A stretch of DNA of 64,000 nt from an uncultured Bacteroides sp. (GTDB lineage Bacteria > Bacteroidota > Bacteroidia > Cytophagales > Cyclobacteriaceae): NCBI GenBank assembly GCA_902168185.1, contig CABHOV010000017.1, positions 23,813-87,812 of the forward strand, read 5' to 3'. Positions 35,122 through 44,035 of the stretch are shown here, piece after piece; position 1 is the stretch's first letter; each line of letters starts with the position of its first letter. Made by a program: the position numbers and the translations under genes. The notes below the pieces were generated by a model. It ran no database searches and had not been told where the DNA came from. It saw only the letters and a list, made by a program, of their open reading frames with translations.

Positions 35122-37086
35122 CTAATCGTAAAATGACCAATCGAAGCCAAAGTCGATTACGTTCCGCTGCCCGGGATAATGTGGTGTAGGTAAATATCCC
35201 TCTTTCGTGATGGCTTGCATCAGGTTATTATACTTTAAAAATATCCTTCCGCGTTTGATCCTGGCGTTCAGGAAAATATCAATCAAAGGAAATTGAAGCG
35301 ATGTAAAAGTTTGCTGCACATAGAATTGCTGTGTAGGGACATCGTATCCCATAGCATGATAGGATGATTTCCAATGAACATCAACCCCCATATGTATATC
35401 AAAATTGCCATTGAAGAAAATGTTCTCGTATGAAAGCTGACCGTTCAAAAACAAGTCAGGCACCTGAATTGCATCTTCGGCATTCTGCAGTACACGGGTA
35501 TATATAGCCTTTCCCTTCATGTGAATGTGCCTGGCAAGTACCAATGACAAATTCACTTCGGGTGCTATAAAAACTTGCCCGGCGGATGTTTGTACAGGCA
35601 ATACGGTTTGATCTAAACCAAAGTCTCCTTCTTTAAAAAATATATAGTTACCCAGACGCGTAAAGGTTAAACCAGGCGAAACTGAAAGTGTGCTTGAATT
35701 GTAATGGATATAGCCATTTACCTGCGTAACGTTAACATCGCTGAATCCCGTAGGATATGTAAAGGATGGATACCAAACATCATGGCTACCACGGTATGCC
35801 TGCTGGATGAAAGACGGAGCATATTGAGCCTGCTTAACGGTAGCTTCAAACCACCGACTTTTTATACTTCCTTCAATACGGTAATTACCGGTTTGCATAA
35901 CTTCAACCCAGCCACTTACTTCACCGATCGAATCAAGACGTAACGACATACGTCCACCGAGGTAGCTTTCTGTGCCTTTGGTCTTCAAGCCAAGTGTGTC
36001 TTCAGCCGCACTGATATAGTCGTACGTCATGTTGTAGTTACGAAGAGCATAGTAACCATTATAGAACAACTTCAGAAGATTTCCTTTAATCCCCACTTCA
36101 TTTCTTGTGTACTTGAACTTCACACCATCATCCACATGCGTGCTGTCAAATTCTGTGTGATCGAAATAATCGGCAGGTTCTGAGGCCGGTGTATCGCGAA
36201 ATGCATTGCTCTGGCGGTAGCGATCAAACACATGGTATACCTGTAACGCTTTCCCGATCTCATACTGATGGAAGAGGTGCAAATTCATACGCAACTCTCT
36301 GCTGAGCGCTTCTGTAAGCGATGGCTGTGCATTGGTAAAAAAGTAATCGGCATACTGAAAGTCGGTGGTGTTGCGTAATACACCTCCATACTCATCGGCC
36401 TGCATGCTGTTTCTCCGGAAATTGAAGAACAGGCGATACGTACTGTCTTTCGATTGATAGGCAGTATATATATCATAATAATTGGAGAGTACATTTCGGT
36501 CTCCTTTACCGGCACGCTGAATCTGCTTATCAATAAACAACCCTCTGTAGTTAAAGCCGACATTCCAGAGTGGCGTAATGTTACGGCTATATTCAGCACG
36601 TGTTATCGATCGTCCCTTTCCTCCCAGCGTTACGCGCATGTTTGTATAGGGAGATCTCGTATTGTAATACTTTACTTCCTCCGTATCCCAGACAGGATCA
36701 TACTGATGAAAGCCAGCGCTCACACCAATGACATCCGGAACCTGGTAATAAATCGGATTCATCGCTGTGCCGATATTGCCAAGGTCCTGGTACATATTTT
36801 CCCGCTGCTGGATATATGTATAGCGATGAAAATTTCGTGGTGTTGTATCTATAAAGTGATAGGTCTGTCGATTCAGAAAAACATCCTTCTCAAAGTAATA
36901 GCGGGAAGTCTTGGGGCCGTAAACTTGTTTGGTGGTATCATCGATAATCCGCGATCCTCTTCGGGGCGCATCATCCTGCGCACGAGCAGTCAGACCGATT
37001 GCCAAAAGACCTGTGAAAAGTATTACTTTTGTAAAACGCACGCGCAAAAATAGACTTTTAAATGATTTGAGATGTTTTCTGCTCAT
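35122..37086 (-). CDS. Putative porin, large outer-membrane beta-barrel
   Basis: A 654-residue protein of the Bacteroidota 'putative porin' type. A signal peptide (residues about 18-36, ending TARAQ) precedes a soluble N-terminal part with TSRYYFEKDVFLNRQTYHF, then repeated strand patterns to a final aromatic-rich VIDFGFDWSFYD, the normal barrel terminus. The only Met before the signal places the start 29 bases inside lpxK, so translation may be coupled. Substrate specificity is unknown. The coupling to lpxK ties it to outer-membrane biogenesis. Confidence 0.82.
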   Translation of the reverse strand: MSRKHLKSFKSLFLRVRFTKVILFTGLLAIGLTARAQDDAPRRGSRIIDDTTKQVYGPKTSRYYFEKDVFLNRQTYHFIDTTPRNFHRYTYIQQRENMYQDLGNIGTAMNPIYYQVPDVIGVSAGFHQYDPVWDTEEVKYYNTRSPYTNMRVTLGGKGRSITRAEYSRNITPLWNVGFNYRGLFIDKQIQRAGKGDRNVLSNYYDIYTAYQSKDSTYRLFFNFRRNSMQADEYGGVLRNTTDFQYADYFFTNAQPSLTEALSRELRMNLHLFHQYEIGKALQVYHVFDRYRQSNAFRDTPASEPADYFDHTEFDSTHVDDGVKFKYTRNEVGIKGNLLKLFYNGYYALRNYNMTYDYISAAEDTLGLKTKGTESYLGGRMSLRLDSIGEVSGWVEVMQTGNYRIEGSIKSRWFEATVKQAQYAPSFIQQAYRGSHDVWYPSFTYPTGFSDVNVTQVNGYIHYNSSTLSVSPGLTFTRLGNYIFFKEGDFGLDQTVLPVQTSAGQVFIAPEVNLSLVLARHIHMKGKAIYTRVLQNAEDAIQVPDLFLNGQLSYENIFFNGNFDIHMGVDVHWKSSYHAMGYDVPTQQFYVQQTFTSLQFPLIDIFLNARIKRGRIFLKYNNLMQAITKEGYLPTPHYPGQRNVIDFGFDWSFYD

Positions 37087-38113
37087 TCAGAACTGCATTT
37101 AAAATCATCGCATCAAAATCCTGTCCACTTTTTAAGAATTTCACTTCTATCGGAATATAAAATAATGGAAGCGTCTTTATTTCGCTTGCTAATTTCTTAT
37201 CGGCCAGCTTCACCATATCTTTTTCTGTAGTGATAAAGCTCACGGAGGAATCTTCGTTCGCTATAGCCTTCAGGCGTTTAACATCCTCCGGGGTATATTG
37301 ATGATGGTCTGCAAAATCAAGGTGTCTGACAATGGTATAGGCCGATGCTATAAATTTTTTGAAAGGCTCTGCGTTGGCAATCCCGGTAATGAGTACAACA
37401 CGGGCCTGGAGTTGGCGTGCTGCATCACCAAAGGCAACCGTATCTCCATAGTGGATGGTTGAAAAGAAAACGGGCTTGGAGGCATACGTTCTCACAGATT
37501 GTTCAATACTCATACGTTCATCATCCGATATTTCCGATGGACATTTTGTAATAACAATAGCATCAGCCCTTGCAGCGCTGCTCCGCGATTCACGCAGGCG
37601 ACCTGCCGGTAAAAGGTAATCGGTATAGAAGGGACGATTGTAATCGGATAACAATACATTAAAGGATGCCTTTACGCGTCTGTGCTGATAAGCATCATCC
37701 AGCAAAATCACATCTGTATCGTCATGCTCTTGCAGAATATTAGGAATGGCAAAAGCGCGATCCTCTCCTACCGACACGATCACTTTATCTTTAAACTTCT
37801 TGTAAAACTGAATCGGTTCGTCACCTATAGTTGAGGCATCATCCTGATCAGATGCAATTCGAAATCCCTTGGTCTCTCTTCCATAGCCGCGGCTTAGCGT
37901 TGCAATTTTATACTCATTCCTCAGCAGGCGGATCAAGTGCTCGATCATAGGCGTCTTTCCTGTGCCTCCTACAGTGAGATTACCAACATTAATGACCGGT
38001 ATATCAAATTCAGCAGATGGTTTGAGACCGCGATCATATAGCATGTTCCGCAGACCCGTAATAATATTATACAGGACAGCAAAAGGGAACAACAGAATGC
38101 GAAGTAGTGCCAT
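37058..38113 (-). CDS. lpxK: Tetraacyldisaccharide 4'-kinase
   Basis: A 351-residue lipid A kinase that phosphorylates the 4' position of the disaccharide precursor at the inner membrane. It has an N-terminal membrane-associated helix (residues 3-22), the P-loop GGTGKT at 49-54 inside VINVGNLTVGGTGKTP, the neighbouring TLSRGYGRETKGF, and DAYQHRRV with the catalytic-region acidic/His residues. Its 3' end overlaps the porin gene by 29 bases. With lptE upstream in the window, it shows that this organism makes and exports lipid A-based LPS. Confidence 0.93.
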   Translation of the reverse strand: MALLRILLFPFAVLYNIITGLRNMLYDRGLKPSAEFDIPVINVGNLTVGGTGKTPMIEHLIRLLRNEYKIATLSRGYGRETKGFRIASDQDDASTIGDEPIQFYKKFKDKVIVSVGEDRAFAIPNILQEHDDTDVILLDDAYQHRRVKASFNVLLSDYNRPFYTDYLLPAGRLRESRSSAARADAIVITKCPSEISDDERMSIEQSVRTYASKPVFFSTIHYGDTVAFGDAARQLQARVVLITGIANAEPFKKFIASAYTIVRHLDFADHHQYTPEDVKRLKAIANEDSSVSFITTEKDMVKLADKKLASEIKTLPLFYIPIEVKFLKSGQDFDAMILNAVLNEQKTSQII

Positions 38114-38125
38114 GAATATTCAAAT

Positions 38126-38133
38126 CAAAAATA
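38126..38133 (-). promoter_or_regulatory. -7 element of the lpxK promoter
   Basis: The minus strand reads TATTTTTG, matching TAnnTTTG, 12 bases upstream of the lpxK start. No TTG is found at the standard -33 spacing. It lies back to back with the element of the divergent Nif3-like gene. Confidence 0.35.
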
Positions 38134-38158
38134 AGATGTTCACTTTATCAGGAGCCAT

Positions 38159-38166
38159 TAACTTTG
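38159..38166 (+). promoter_or_regulatory. -7 element of the Nif3-like gene promoter
   Basis: TAACTTTG matches TAnnTTTG, 29 bases before the start at 38196. The -33 region has only TGT at the preferred spacing. Its centre is about 33 bases from the divergent lpxK element, so the two promoters must share or compete for polymerase contacts. Confidence 0.45.
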
Positions 38167-38195
38167 AAGCATAACTTCACCCGAACAATAAACAC

Positions 38196-39296
38196 ATGGC
38201 TGTAAAGATAAAAGATGTAACCGATTACCTCGAATCCATTGCTCCAAGAAGCTACCAGGAATCATACGACAATGCAGGGCTTATTACGGGTGATCCAACG
38301 TGGGCAGTACAAGGTATATTGGTTACGCTGGACTGTATCGAGTCCGTTGTGGACGAAGCTATAGCAAAGCGCTGCAATCTTATTGTAGCACACCACCCGA
38401 TTGTGTTTCGCGGTTTGAAACAGTTAAACGGCAACGGTTATGTAGAGCGCACGGTGATCAAAGCCATTAAGAATGATATCGCGATCTACGCCATTCATAC
38501 TAATCTTGATAACGTACACACCGGTGTGAATAGAAAGATTTGTGAGAAGATAGGTTTGAAGAATCTGCGAATATTATCTCCTAAAAAAGAAACGCTAACC
38601 AAACTAGTCACTTTTATTCCAACCGAAAATGCAGAAAATGTACTAGCAGCCCTTCATCATGCGGGTGCCGGTGAGATCGGTAACTATAAAAACTGTAGCT
38701 TTCGTTTGAATGGAACCGGTACTTTTATGCCAACCGACAAAGCAAATCCTCATATCGGTGAAGCTAACAAGCAGGAATATGTTGAGGAAGTCAGAGCCGA
38801 AGTGATTTTTCCTTCGCATTTAGAATCAAAAATTTTAAAAGCGCTTCGACAATCGCATCCTTACGAAGAAGTTGCATATTATTTAACGCCCTTATTGAAT
38901 GAGAATCAAGAGGTTGGATCGGGAATGATAGGTGAGCTTGAAACTCCGATTGAACCATTAGTCTTTCTTACAGGTTTAAAGTCTAGTATGGATTTACAAG
39001 TGATCCGTCACACAAAAATATCAGGAGGCCAAATTAAAAAAGTGGCCGTTTGCGGGGGCTCAGGCAGTTTTATGCTTCCTCACGCATTACAATCCGGAGC
39101 CGACATCCTTGTTACGGCTGACTTTAAATACCATGAATTTTTCGATGCCGATAACCGCATAATAATTGCAGATATTGGTCATTATGAAAGCGAAGTATTC
39201 ACCAAAGAACTTTTACAGGATGTTTTAATGAAAAAATTTTCTACTTTTGCGATCATTTTTTCAGAAACTGCCACGAATCCAATTAGCTACCTATAA
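38196..39296 (+). CDS. Nif3-like dinuclear metal-centre protein
   Basis: A 366-residue member of the Nif3/YbgI (DUF34) family with the extra PII-like insert found in the longer bacterial forms (about residues 125-230). Metal-ligand motifs are IVAHHPIVFRGLK near residue 70, NLDNVHTGVN, and the C-terminal GHYESEVFT. Members form toroidal hexamers; a GTP cyclohydrolase I type 2 label is often attached but is not established for most. It ends three bases before the coiled-coil COG1579 gene, a very common pair in Bacteroidota. Confidence 0.9.
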   Translation: MAVKIKDVTDYLESIAPRSYQESYDNAGLITGDPTWAVQGILVTLDCIESVVDEAIAKRCNLIVAHHPIVFRGLKQLNGNGYVERTVIKAIKNDIAIYAIHTNLDNVHTGVNRKICEKIGLKNLRILSPKKETLTKLVTFIPTENAENVLAALHHAGAGEIGNYKNCSFRLNGTGTFMPTDKANPHIGEANKQEYVEEVRAEVIFPSHLESKILKALRQSHPYEEVAYYLTPLLNENQEVGSGMIGELETPIEPLVFLTGLKSSMDLQVIRHTKISGGQIKKVAVCGGSGSFMLPHALQSGADILVTADFKYHEFFDADNRIIIADIGHYESEVFTKELLQDVLMKKFSTFAIIFSETATNPISYL

Positions 39297-39299
39297 CGA

Positions 39300-40106
39300 A
39301 TGGAAAATCAATCAATCGCCCAAAAGCTCGAAGCACTCGTAAAACTCCAGTCCATTGACACCGAATTAGACGAACTGAAAAAACTCCGAGGCGACTTGCC
39401 CGATGAAGTTCAGGATCTGGAAGATGAAATCGAAGGCTACAAGACACGTCTCACCCGCCACGAAGCAGAGCTGAAGGAGATCGAAGAAGGAAACAAGAAG
39501 TACAAAGAGAATATCAAGGAAGCTGAAAAGCTCATCAAGAAATACAGCGAACAACAGAAAAACGTTAGGAACAACCGGGAATTTGATGCCATCACAAAAG
39601 AAGTAGAACTTCAGGAACTCGAAATCCAGATCTGTGAGAAAAAAATAAAAGAGGGTAAAGATAGCATCACTCAGAAAAAAGATGAGATCGAAAAAACCAC
39701 AACGCTGATCAAAGAACGTGGAGATCATCTTGACAACAAGAAAAAAGAATTGAACGATATCATGGCAGAGAGCCATGAAGAAGAAAAGAAACTTCTTACC
39801 GAACGTGAAAAAGCTACCAAGAAAATCGAAGAGAAACTTCTGAAGTATTACGAGAGATTGAGAGGAAGTTTGTCCAATGGCCTGGCCGTTGTACGCGTAG
39901 TACGTGGTGCTGCTGAAGGCTGTAACATTGTGATCCCTCCTCAAAAGATTGCTGAGATCCGTGAGAAAAAGAAAATTGTGATCGATGAACATTCCGGTCG
40001 TATCTTAGCAGACGTAGATATGGATTCCCTCGATGAAGGAGACAAACCTAAAGCCGCTAAAACCGCTGTTACCATTGTACCAAATCGCAGAAAGAAAGTT
40101 GAATAA
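39300..40106 (+). CDS. COG1579-type coiled-coil protein with degenerate zinc ribbon
   Basis: A 268-residue protein. Residues about 5-185 form a long antiparallel coiled coil, and the C-terminal 70 residues correspond to the C4 zinc-ribbon of COG1579 proteins (GAAEGCNIVIPPQKIAEIRE, then IDEHSGRILAD). Of the four cysteines expected for zinc, only C208 is present; the other positions are Ala205, Asp229 and Ser232. The ribbon fold may persist without metal. It is joined to the Nif3-like gene. The cellular role of the family is not settled. Confidence 0.85.
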   Translation: MENQSIAQKLEALVKLQSIDTELDELKKLRGDLPDEVQDLEDEIEGYKTRLTRHEAELKEIEEGNKKYKENIKEAEKLIKKYSEQQKNVRNNREFDAITKEVELQELEIQICEKKIKEGKDSITQKKDEIEKTTTLIKERGDHLDNKKKELNDIMAESHEEEKKLLTEREKATKKIEEKLLKYYERLRGSLSNGLAVVRVVRGAAEGCNIVIPPQKIAEIREKKKIVIDEHSGRILADVDMDSLDEGDKPKAAKTAVTIVPNRRKKVE

Positions 40107-41586
40107 CATTGTATTTTGTTTACACAAAAAGGCAGGCCTTGCAGCTTGCCTTTTTTTATGTGCTGTTTTAACGACATCTGTTAAAGCTCAGGAGTGGAAG
40201 TTCGATGCGTCCACACAACGTGCGTACGACCTTGTTTTGAATCTTCAGACCGAAGAAGCACACGCATTAATACCAACACCCGAAACTCCACAGGAACACT
40301 ATATACTTGCCTTGGCGGAAGCACTTGAATTGCTGATCACAGAGGATGTTGAAAAGTTCTCTGACTATGAAGATCGGTTTGAAAAGCGACAAGAGCGCAA
40401 GAGCAAACTCTCTTCTCCGGAAGATCTTTTCCTTCAGGCAGAGATCGGACTACAATGGTCTTTCATATACTTGAAATATGGTCACGAGTTTGATGCGGCA
40501 CTCAATCTGCGACAAGCCTATCAAACAACACAGGAGATAAAAAAACGTTTTCCAACGTTTAATGCGATCAAAAAAACATCAGGACTGCTGGATATAATCA
40601 TTGGCTCTGTGCCGGAAAAGTATGATTGGGTTCTGGGCTTGCTCAACATGGAAGGCTCCACGGAGCTCGGATTAAAAGAGCTCTCAGCCATACAGGACAC
40701 GGATCATGCACTGGCGTTTGAGTCCAGTTTGCTCTACGCATTAACGCAGGGATTTGTATTGGAGCAAACCAGTTTGGCACTAACAGAGATCAAGAAAGAT
40801 ATAGCAGCAAATCCAACGAACAAGCTCGCACTTTTCCTGGGAGCATCGCTGGCTATAAAAAATTCACAGAGTGAAGAAGCCTTGCGCTTTATTAATAAAC
40901 TAAGCGAACAATCGCAGGGACTTCCCCTATACTATGCCGATTACCTGAGAGGTGAAATATATCTTCACAAAGGCGAATATCTGAATGCGACCTCCTCCTA
41001 CCGTGCATTTATTGGCAACTATAAAGGCGTTAACTATATGAAGGACGCCAACTATAAAATTGGTCTTTGTTATTGGCTCAATGGAAACAGCAGTGATGCT
41101 AAAGTAATTTTCAAACAGGCAAAAACGATTGGCAAAGAATCCGCGGAAGCAGATAAATATGCAGCCCGAAGCATGGCTGAAAATGAACTGCCGCACATCA
41201 AGCTCACCAAAGCACGTTACTCTACAGATGGTGGCTACTATGATGAAGCTAAAAAGGTACTGGCGTCTATCACAACGCAGGAGCTACCCACAAAACGCGA
41301 CCAGGTTGAATTTGCTTACAGGAAAGCACGTGTCGCCCATAAGACGAACGATTTATCAACGGCCAAGGAATATTACCTGCAGACCATCAAGATCAATGGA
41401 GAAGAGCCTTGGTACTTTGCACCCAACGCAAGCCTTCAACTTGGATATATAGCACTGGCCGAGAAAAATACAACGCAGGCGCGAGACTACTTCAAGCGGG
41501 CACTCAGCTATAAAAAGCACGAGTATAAGAATAGCATAGATAGCAAAGCGAAATCTGCTTTAGCTCAGCTCAACGAAAGTAAGTGA
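40099..41586 (+). CDS. Exported TPR protein with a TTG start
   Basis: A 495-residue TPR-type protein. The best start is TTG at 40099, overlapping the end of the previous gene by eight bases: it gives a signal of about 31 residues (LNNIVFCLHKKAGLAACLFL, then CAVLTTSVKAQ). The only in-frame ATG (40033) would add 22 residues and overlap 74 bases. The mature part has repeats such as GEYLNATSSYRAFIGNYKGV, AKYAARSMAEN-like helices and AEKNTTQARDYFKRALSYKK. It probably works in the periplasm as a scaffold. A terminator-like hairpin lies inside the signal-peptide codons. Confidence 0.75.
   Translation: MNNIVFCLHKKAGLAACLFLCAVLTTSVKAQEWKFDASTQRAYDLVLNLQTEEAHALIPTPETPQEHYILALAEALELLITEDVEKFSDYEDRFEKRQERKSKLSSPEDLFLQAEIGLQWSFIYLKYGHEFDAALNLRQAYQTTQEIKKRFPTFNAIKKTSGLLDIIIGSVPEKYDWVLGLLNMEGSTELGLKELSAIQDTDHALAFESSLLYALTQGFVLEQTSLALTEIKKDIAANPTNKLALFLGASLAIKNSQSEEALRFINKLSEQSQGLPLYYADYLRGEIYLHKGEYLNATSSYRAFIGNYKGVNYMKDANYKIGLCYWLNGNSSDAKVIFKQAKTIGKESAEADKYAARSMAENELPHIKLTKARYSTDGGYYDEAKKVLASITTQELPTKRDQVEFAYRKARVAHKTNDLSTAKEYYLQTIKINGEEPWYFAPNASLQLGYIALAEKNTTQARDYFKRALSYKKHEYKNSIDSKAKSALAQLNESK
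40126..40157 (+). terminator. Terminator-like hairpin inside the TPR gene's signal-peptide region
   Basis: A 12-bp stem (AAAAAGGCAGGC with GCTTGCCTTTTT, one G-U) with a six-base loop is followed by seven T in total. It lies 20 bases past the previous gene's stop and 27 bases after the TTG start. It has the position and strength of an ordinary terminator for the upstream gene, yet it is translated in the TPR frame. Confidence 0.65.
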
Positions 41587-42188
41587 GTACGATCATTATA
41601 GCGCTCAACCGAAAACATAGTGCCTGTATAGTTCAATAAGTATAGGCATAGATTTTCGTGCTCGAACATATCCATACTCTTCAACGGATAATTGAGCAGG
41701 TGACACATCAAAATCCGGATGGCGCGGCCGTGCATACAAATGAGGATCGTTTCTTCATCGGGATGGCTCATGATGTGATCTACCGCTGGCTTCATTCGTA
41801 CGATCACATCTTCCGGACTCTCCCCTCCTTCAATCTTCAGAGATGTATTGCCCAGTTGCCATTGCTTCAATACATAGTGATAATATTCGTCTTCCGATGG
41901 AGTAACTTTGTGTCCCTCCTTTGTTCCCCAGCTAATCTCATTCAATCCGGCAAGCTGCTCATGCGGCAGTCCTAATTCCAGAAAGCCTTTAACGGATTGA
42001 TGGGTACGTTTCAGTGCTGAGGTATATACTTTTTGAAACGGCACATCCTTATACATTTCAAAGAAAGCCTGTGCTTGCTCTCTGCCGCGATCATTCAAAT
42101 CGGTATCAACACCACTTCCCTGGACAATATTCTGTAGATTATATTCCGTCTGCCCGTGACGGATGAGGTAGATTTTTTTACTGGTCAA
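41565..42188 (-). CDS. Histidine-phosphatase-family protein
   Basis: A 207-residue phosphoglycerate-mutase-like phosphatase. The catalytic RHGQTEYN (His11) is at residues 10-17, TSALKRTHQSV supplies the second arginine, NEISWGTKEG the glutamate region, and ILICMHGRAIRIL the second catalytic histidine. GpmB, CobC and SixA-like activities are all possible; nothing nearby points to cobalamin. The gene is convergent with the TPR gene, sharing 22 bases at the 3' ends. Confidence 0.9.
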   Translation of the reverse strand: MTSKKIYLIRHGQTEYNLQNIVQGSGVDTDLNDRGREQAQAFFEMYKDVPFQKVYTSALKRTHQSVKGFLELGLPHEQLAGLNEISWGTKEGHKVTPSEDEYYHYVLKQWQLGNTSLKIEGGESPEDVIVRMKPAVDHIMSHPDEETILICMHGRAIRILMCHLLNYPLKSMDMFEHENLCLYLLNYTGTMFSVERYNDRTHLLSLS

Positions 42189-42329
42189 TTTTGCATTATT
42201 TTGGGCGCAAGTATAGCTAATCGCAGGCAGTTATTCGTTATTCTGATAAAGTAATCCGCTCCGCGGATGGAACATGATGAAGAGGCGTTGAATTGCAGCA
42301 GATTACTATTTATATGAATGCAAAGAAAG

Positions 42330-42755
42330 ATGGGAATTTTCAAGAATGTAACGGTTGAGGAATTGAATAAGTGGGGACCTAACACCATGGCCGAAAATAT
42401 AGGGATTGAATTTACGGCCGTAGGTGAAGATTACCTCGAAGCAAAAATGCCGGTAGATCATCGAACTCATCAGCCGATGGGATTGTTACACGGTGGCGCT
42501 TCTGTGGCCCTTGCCGAAACAATGGGAAGTGTGGCAGCGATGTGCTGTGTAGACATAACAAAACAGTACTGTGTAGGGTTAGAGATAAATGCCAATCACA
42601 TTAAAAGCGTACGCGATGGCTACGTGAAAGGCGTTACAAAACCGATACACATCGGAAAAAAAACACAGGTATGGGAAATACGGATTTCCAGTGAAGCGGG
42701 CGAACTTGTGTGCATCAGCAGAATAACAATGGCCGTCATAGACAAAAAGAATTAA
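42330..42755 (+). CDS. Hotdog-fold thioesterase, probably for DHNA-CoA
   Basis: A 141-residue PaaI/YdiI-like hotdog protein. MGLLHGGASVALAETMGS is the family signature, with the catalytic acid on the hotdog helix, and an adjoining CCVDITKQYCVGLEINANHI, read in parts. I start at 42330 (MGIFKNV) because the preceding ATG adds only MQRK. The isochorismate synthase gene follows after 19 bases, so a role as 1,4-dihydroxy-2-naphthoyl-CoA thioesterase in menaquinone synthesis is the best inference; other acyl-CoA substrates cannot be excluded. Confidence 0.82.
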   Translation: MGIFKNVTVEELNKWGPNTMAENIGIEFTAVGEDYLEAKMPVDHRTHQPMGLLHGGASVALAETMGSVAAMCCVDITKQYCVGLEINANHIKSVRDGYVKGVTKPIHIGKKTQVWEIRISSEAGELVCISRITMAVIDKKN

Positions 42756-42774
42756 GAAACAGAATACAGTCAGA

Positions 42775-43977
42775 ATGAATAAAGTTGCTTCAGTTTCCAC
42801 ATCTATACTTCATGAAACTGAATACGTAGCGCGGCTCATTAATTACGCAGTTGAAAATCAATATTCAGTTGCCGTATGGCGGCTTCCCAATGATCCCGTA
42901 AGGCATCTTATTATTTCCCGAAAGCCACAGCACTTAAAACGGGATGCAGCACTCGAAGAACTCGAACAAGGCTTCATCTTCGCTCCCTTCGACCGAAACA
43001 ATGATACGGTATATCTTCCTGCAGACTATAAATTTTCTTTCGCTGATGACGCTTTGAAACCGGCGGAAGACCCGGTAGAGACAACCTCCTATACTTGGTT
43101 TGAAGAACAGTTCACAAATGCTATAGTTCCCCATAATGCTGTAAAGTATTACCGCATCGAGCAGAGCACACACCATACCGCTGTACCCTATATTGACTTA
43201 GTAAAAAAGAGTGTTCATGAAATTGAAAAAGGGACTTTTGAGAAAGTTGTTCCCTCGAGATCCAAAGTAATCGATCTGCCACTTGAATTTGATATAGTAT
43301 ATTCTTTTCAGAATCTATGCAATGCATACCCCAATGCGCTGATCTCTTTTGTAAGCTCACCGCAAACCGGTAGCTGGCTTGGCGCTACACCCGAGGTGTT
43401 GGTGAGCGTTGAAGACAAAACCATTTTTCGTACTGTTGCGCTGGCTGGCACACAACCGTACAACGCAGGTATAGATCTGAAGTCAGTAGCGTGGACGCAA
43501 AAAGAAATTGAAGAGCAGGCGCTTGTTGAACGATACGTGATCAGTTGTTTTAAGAAGATCAGAGTTCGTGAGTATGACGAGTACGGTCCCAAGACGGTTG
43601 TGGCTGGTAACCTCATGCACCTCAAGTCAGATTTTACAGTAGACATGAAAGCCATCAACTTTCCTCAACTTGGCTCAGTGATGCTGCAGCTGCTTCATCC
43701 CACGTCAGCAGTATGCGGTATGCCTTTAGAACCCGCGCTTGACTTTCTCTATGAACATGAAGGCTATAACCGACAGTTTTATGCCGGCTTTCTCGGACCG
43801 GTGAATGTAGCCAACAACATCAACATCTTTGTTAACCTCCGTTGCATGCAATTACTCGACAGTAAAGCTATACTATATGCCGGGGCTGGTGTAACCGTTG
43901 ATTCATCACCGGAAAAAGAATGGAATGAAACTGAGATCAAGTTCAACACATTGTTAAACGTTATCCGAAAAGCATAG
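42775..43977 (+). CDS. menF: Isochorismate synthase
   Basis: A 400-residue chorismate-binding enzyme. The catalytic domain has HEIEKGTFEKVVPSRSKVID, GSWLGATPEVLVSVEDK, the ALAGTQ segment, GPKTVVAGNLMHLKSDF and a final YAGAGVTVDSSPEKEW, all standard for the MenF/EntC branch; the short length fits isochorismate synthase rather than anthranilate synthase component I. It is co-transcribed with the hotdog thioesterase, favouring menaquinone over siderophore synthesis. Other men genes are not in the window. Confidence 0.9.
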   Translation: MNKVASVSTSILHETEYVARLINYAVENQYSVAVWRLPNDPVRHLIISRKPQHLKRDAALEELEQGFIFAPFDRNNDTVYLPADYKFSFADDALKPAEDPVETTSYTWFEEQFTNAIVPHNAVKYYRIEQSTHHTAVPYIDLVKKSVHEIEKGTFEKVVPSRSKVIDLPLEFDIVYSFQNLCNAYPNALISFVSSPQTGSWLGATPEVLVSVEDKTIFRTVALAGTQPYNAGIDLKSVAWTQKEIEEQALVERYVISCFKKIRVREYDEYGPKTVVAGNLMHLKSDFTVDMKAINFPQLGSVMLQLLHPTSAVCGMPLEPALDFLYEHEGYNRQFYAGFLGPVNVANNINIFVNLRCMQLLDSKAILYAGAGVTVDSSPEKEWNETEIKFNTLLNVIRKA

Positions 43978-44035
43978 GCAACGGGTATATATACATTAGC
44001 TATTCAGCAGTATCTGTTATACCTTCATCGAACTT

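Noticed and set aside
39366..39992. Long minus-strand open frame (208 codons) opposite the COG1579 gene.
   Set aside because: It is Phe/Leu-rich because it mirrors a Lys/Glu-rich coiled coil; a shadow of the real gene.
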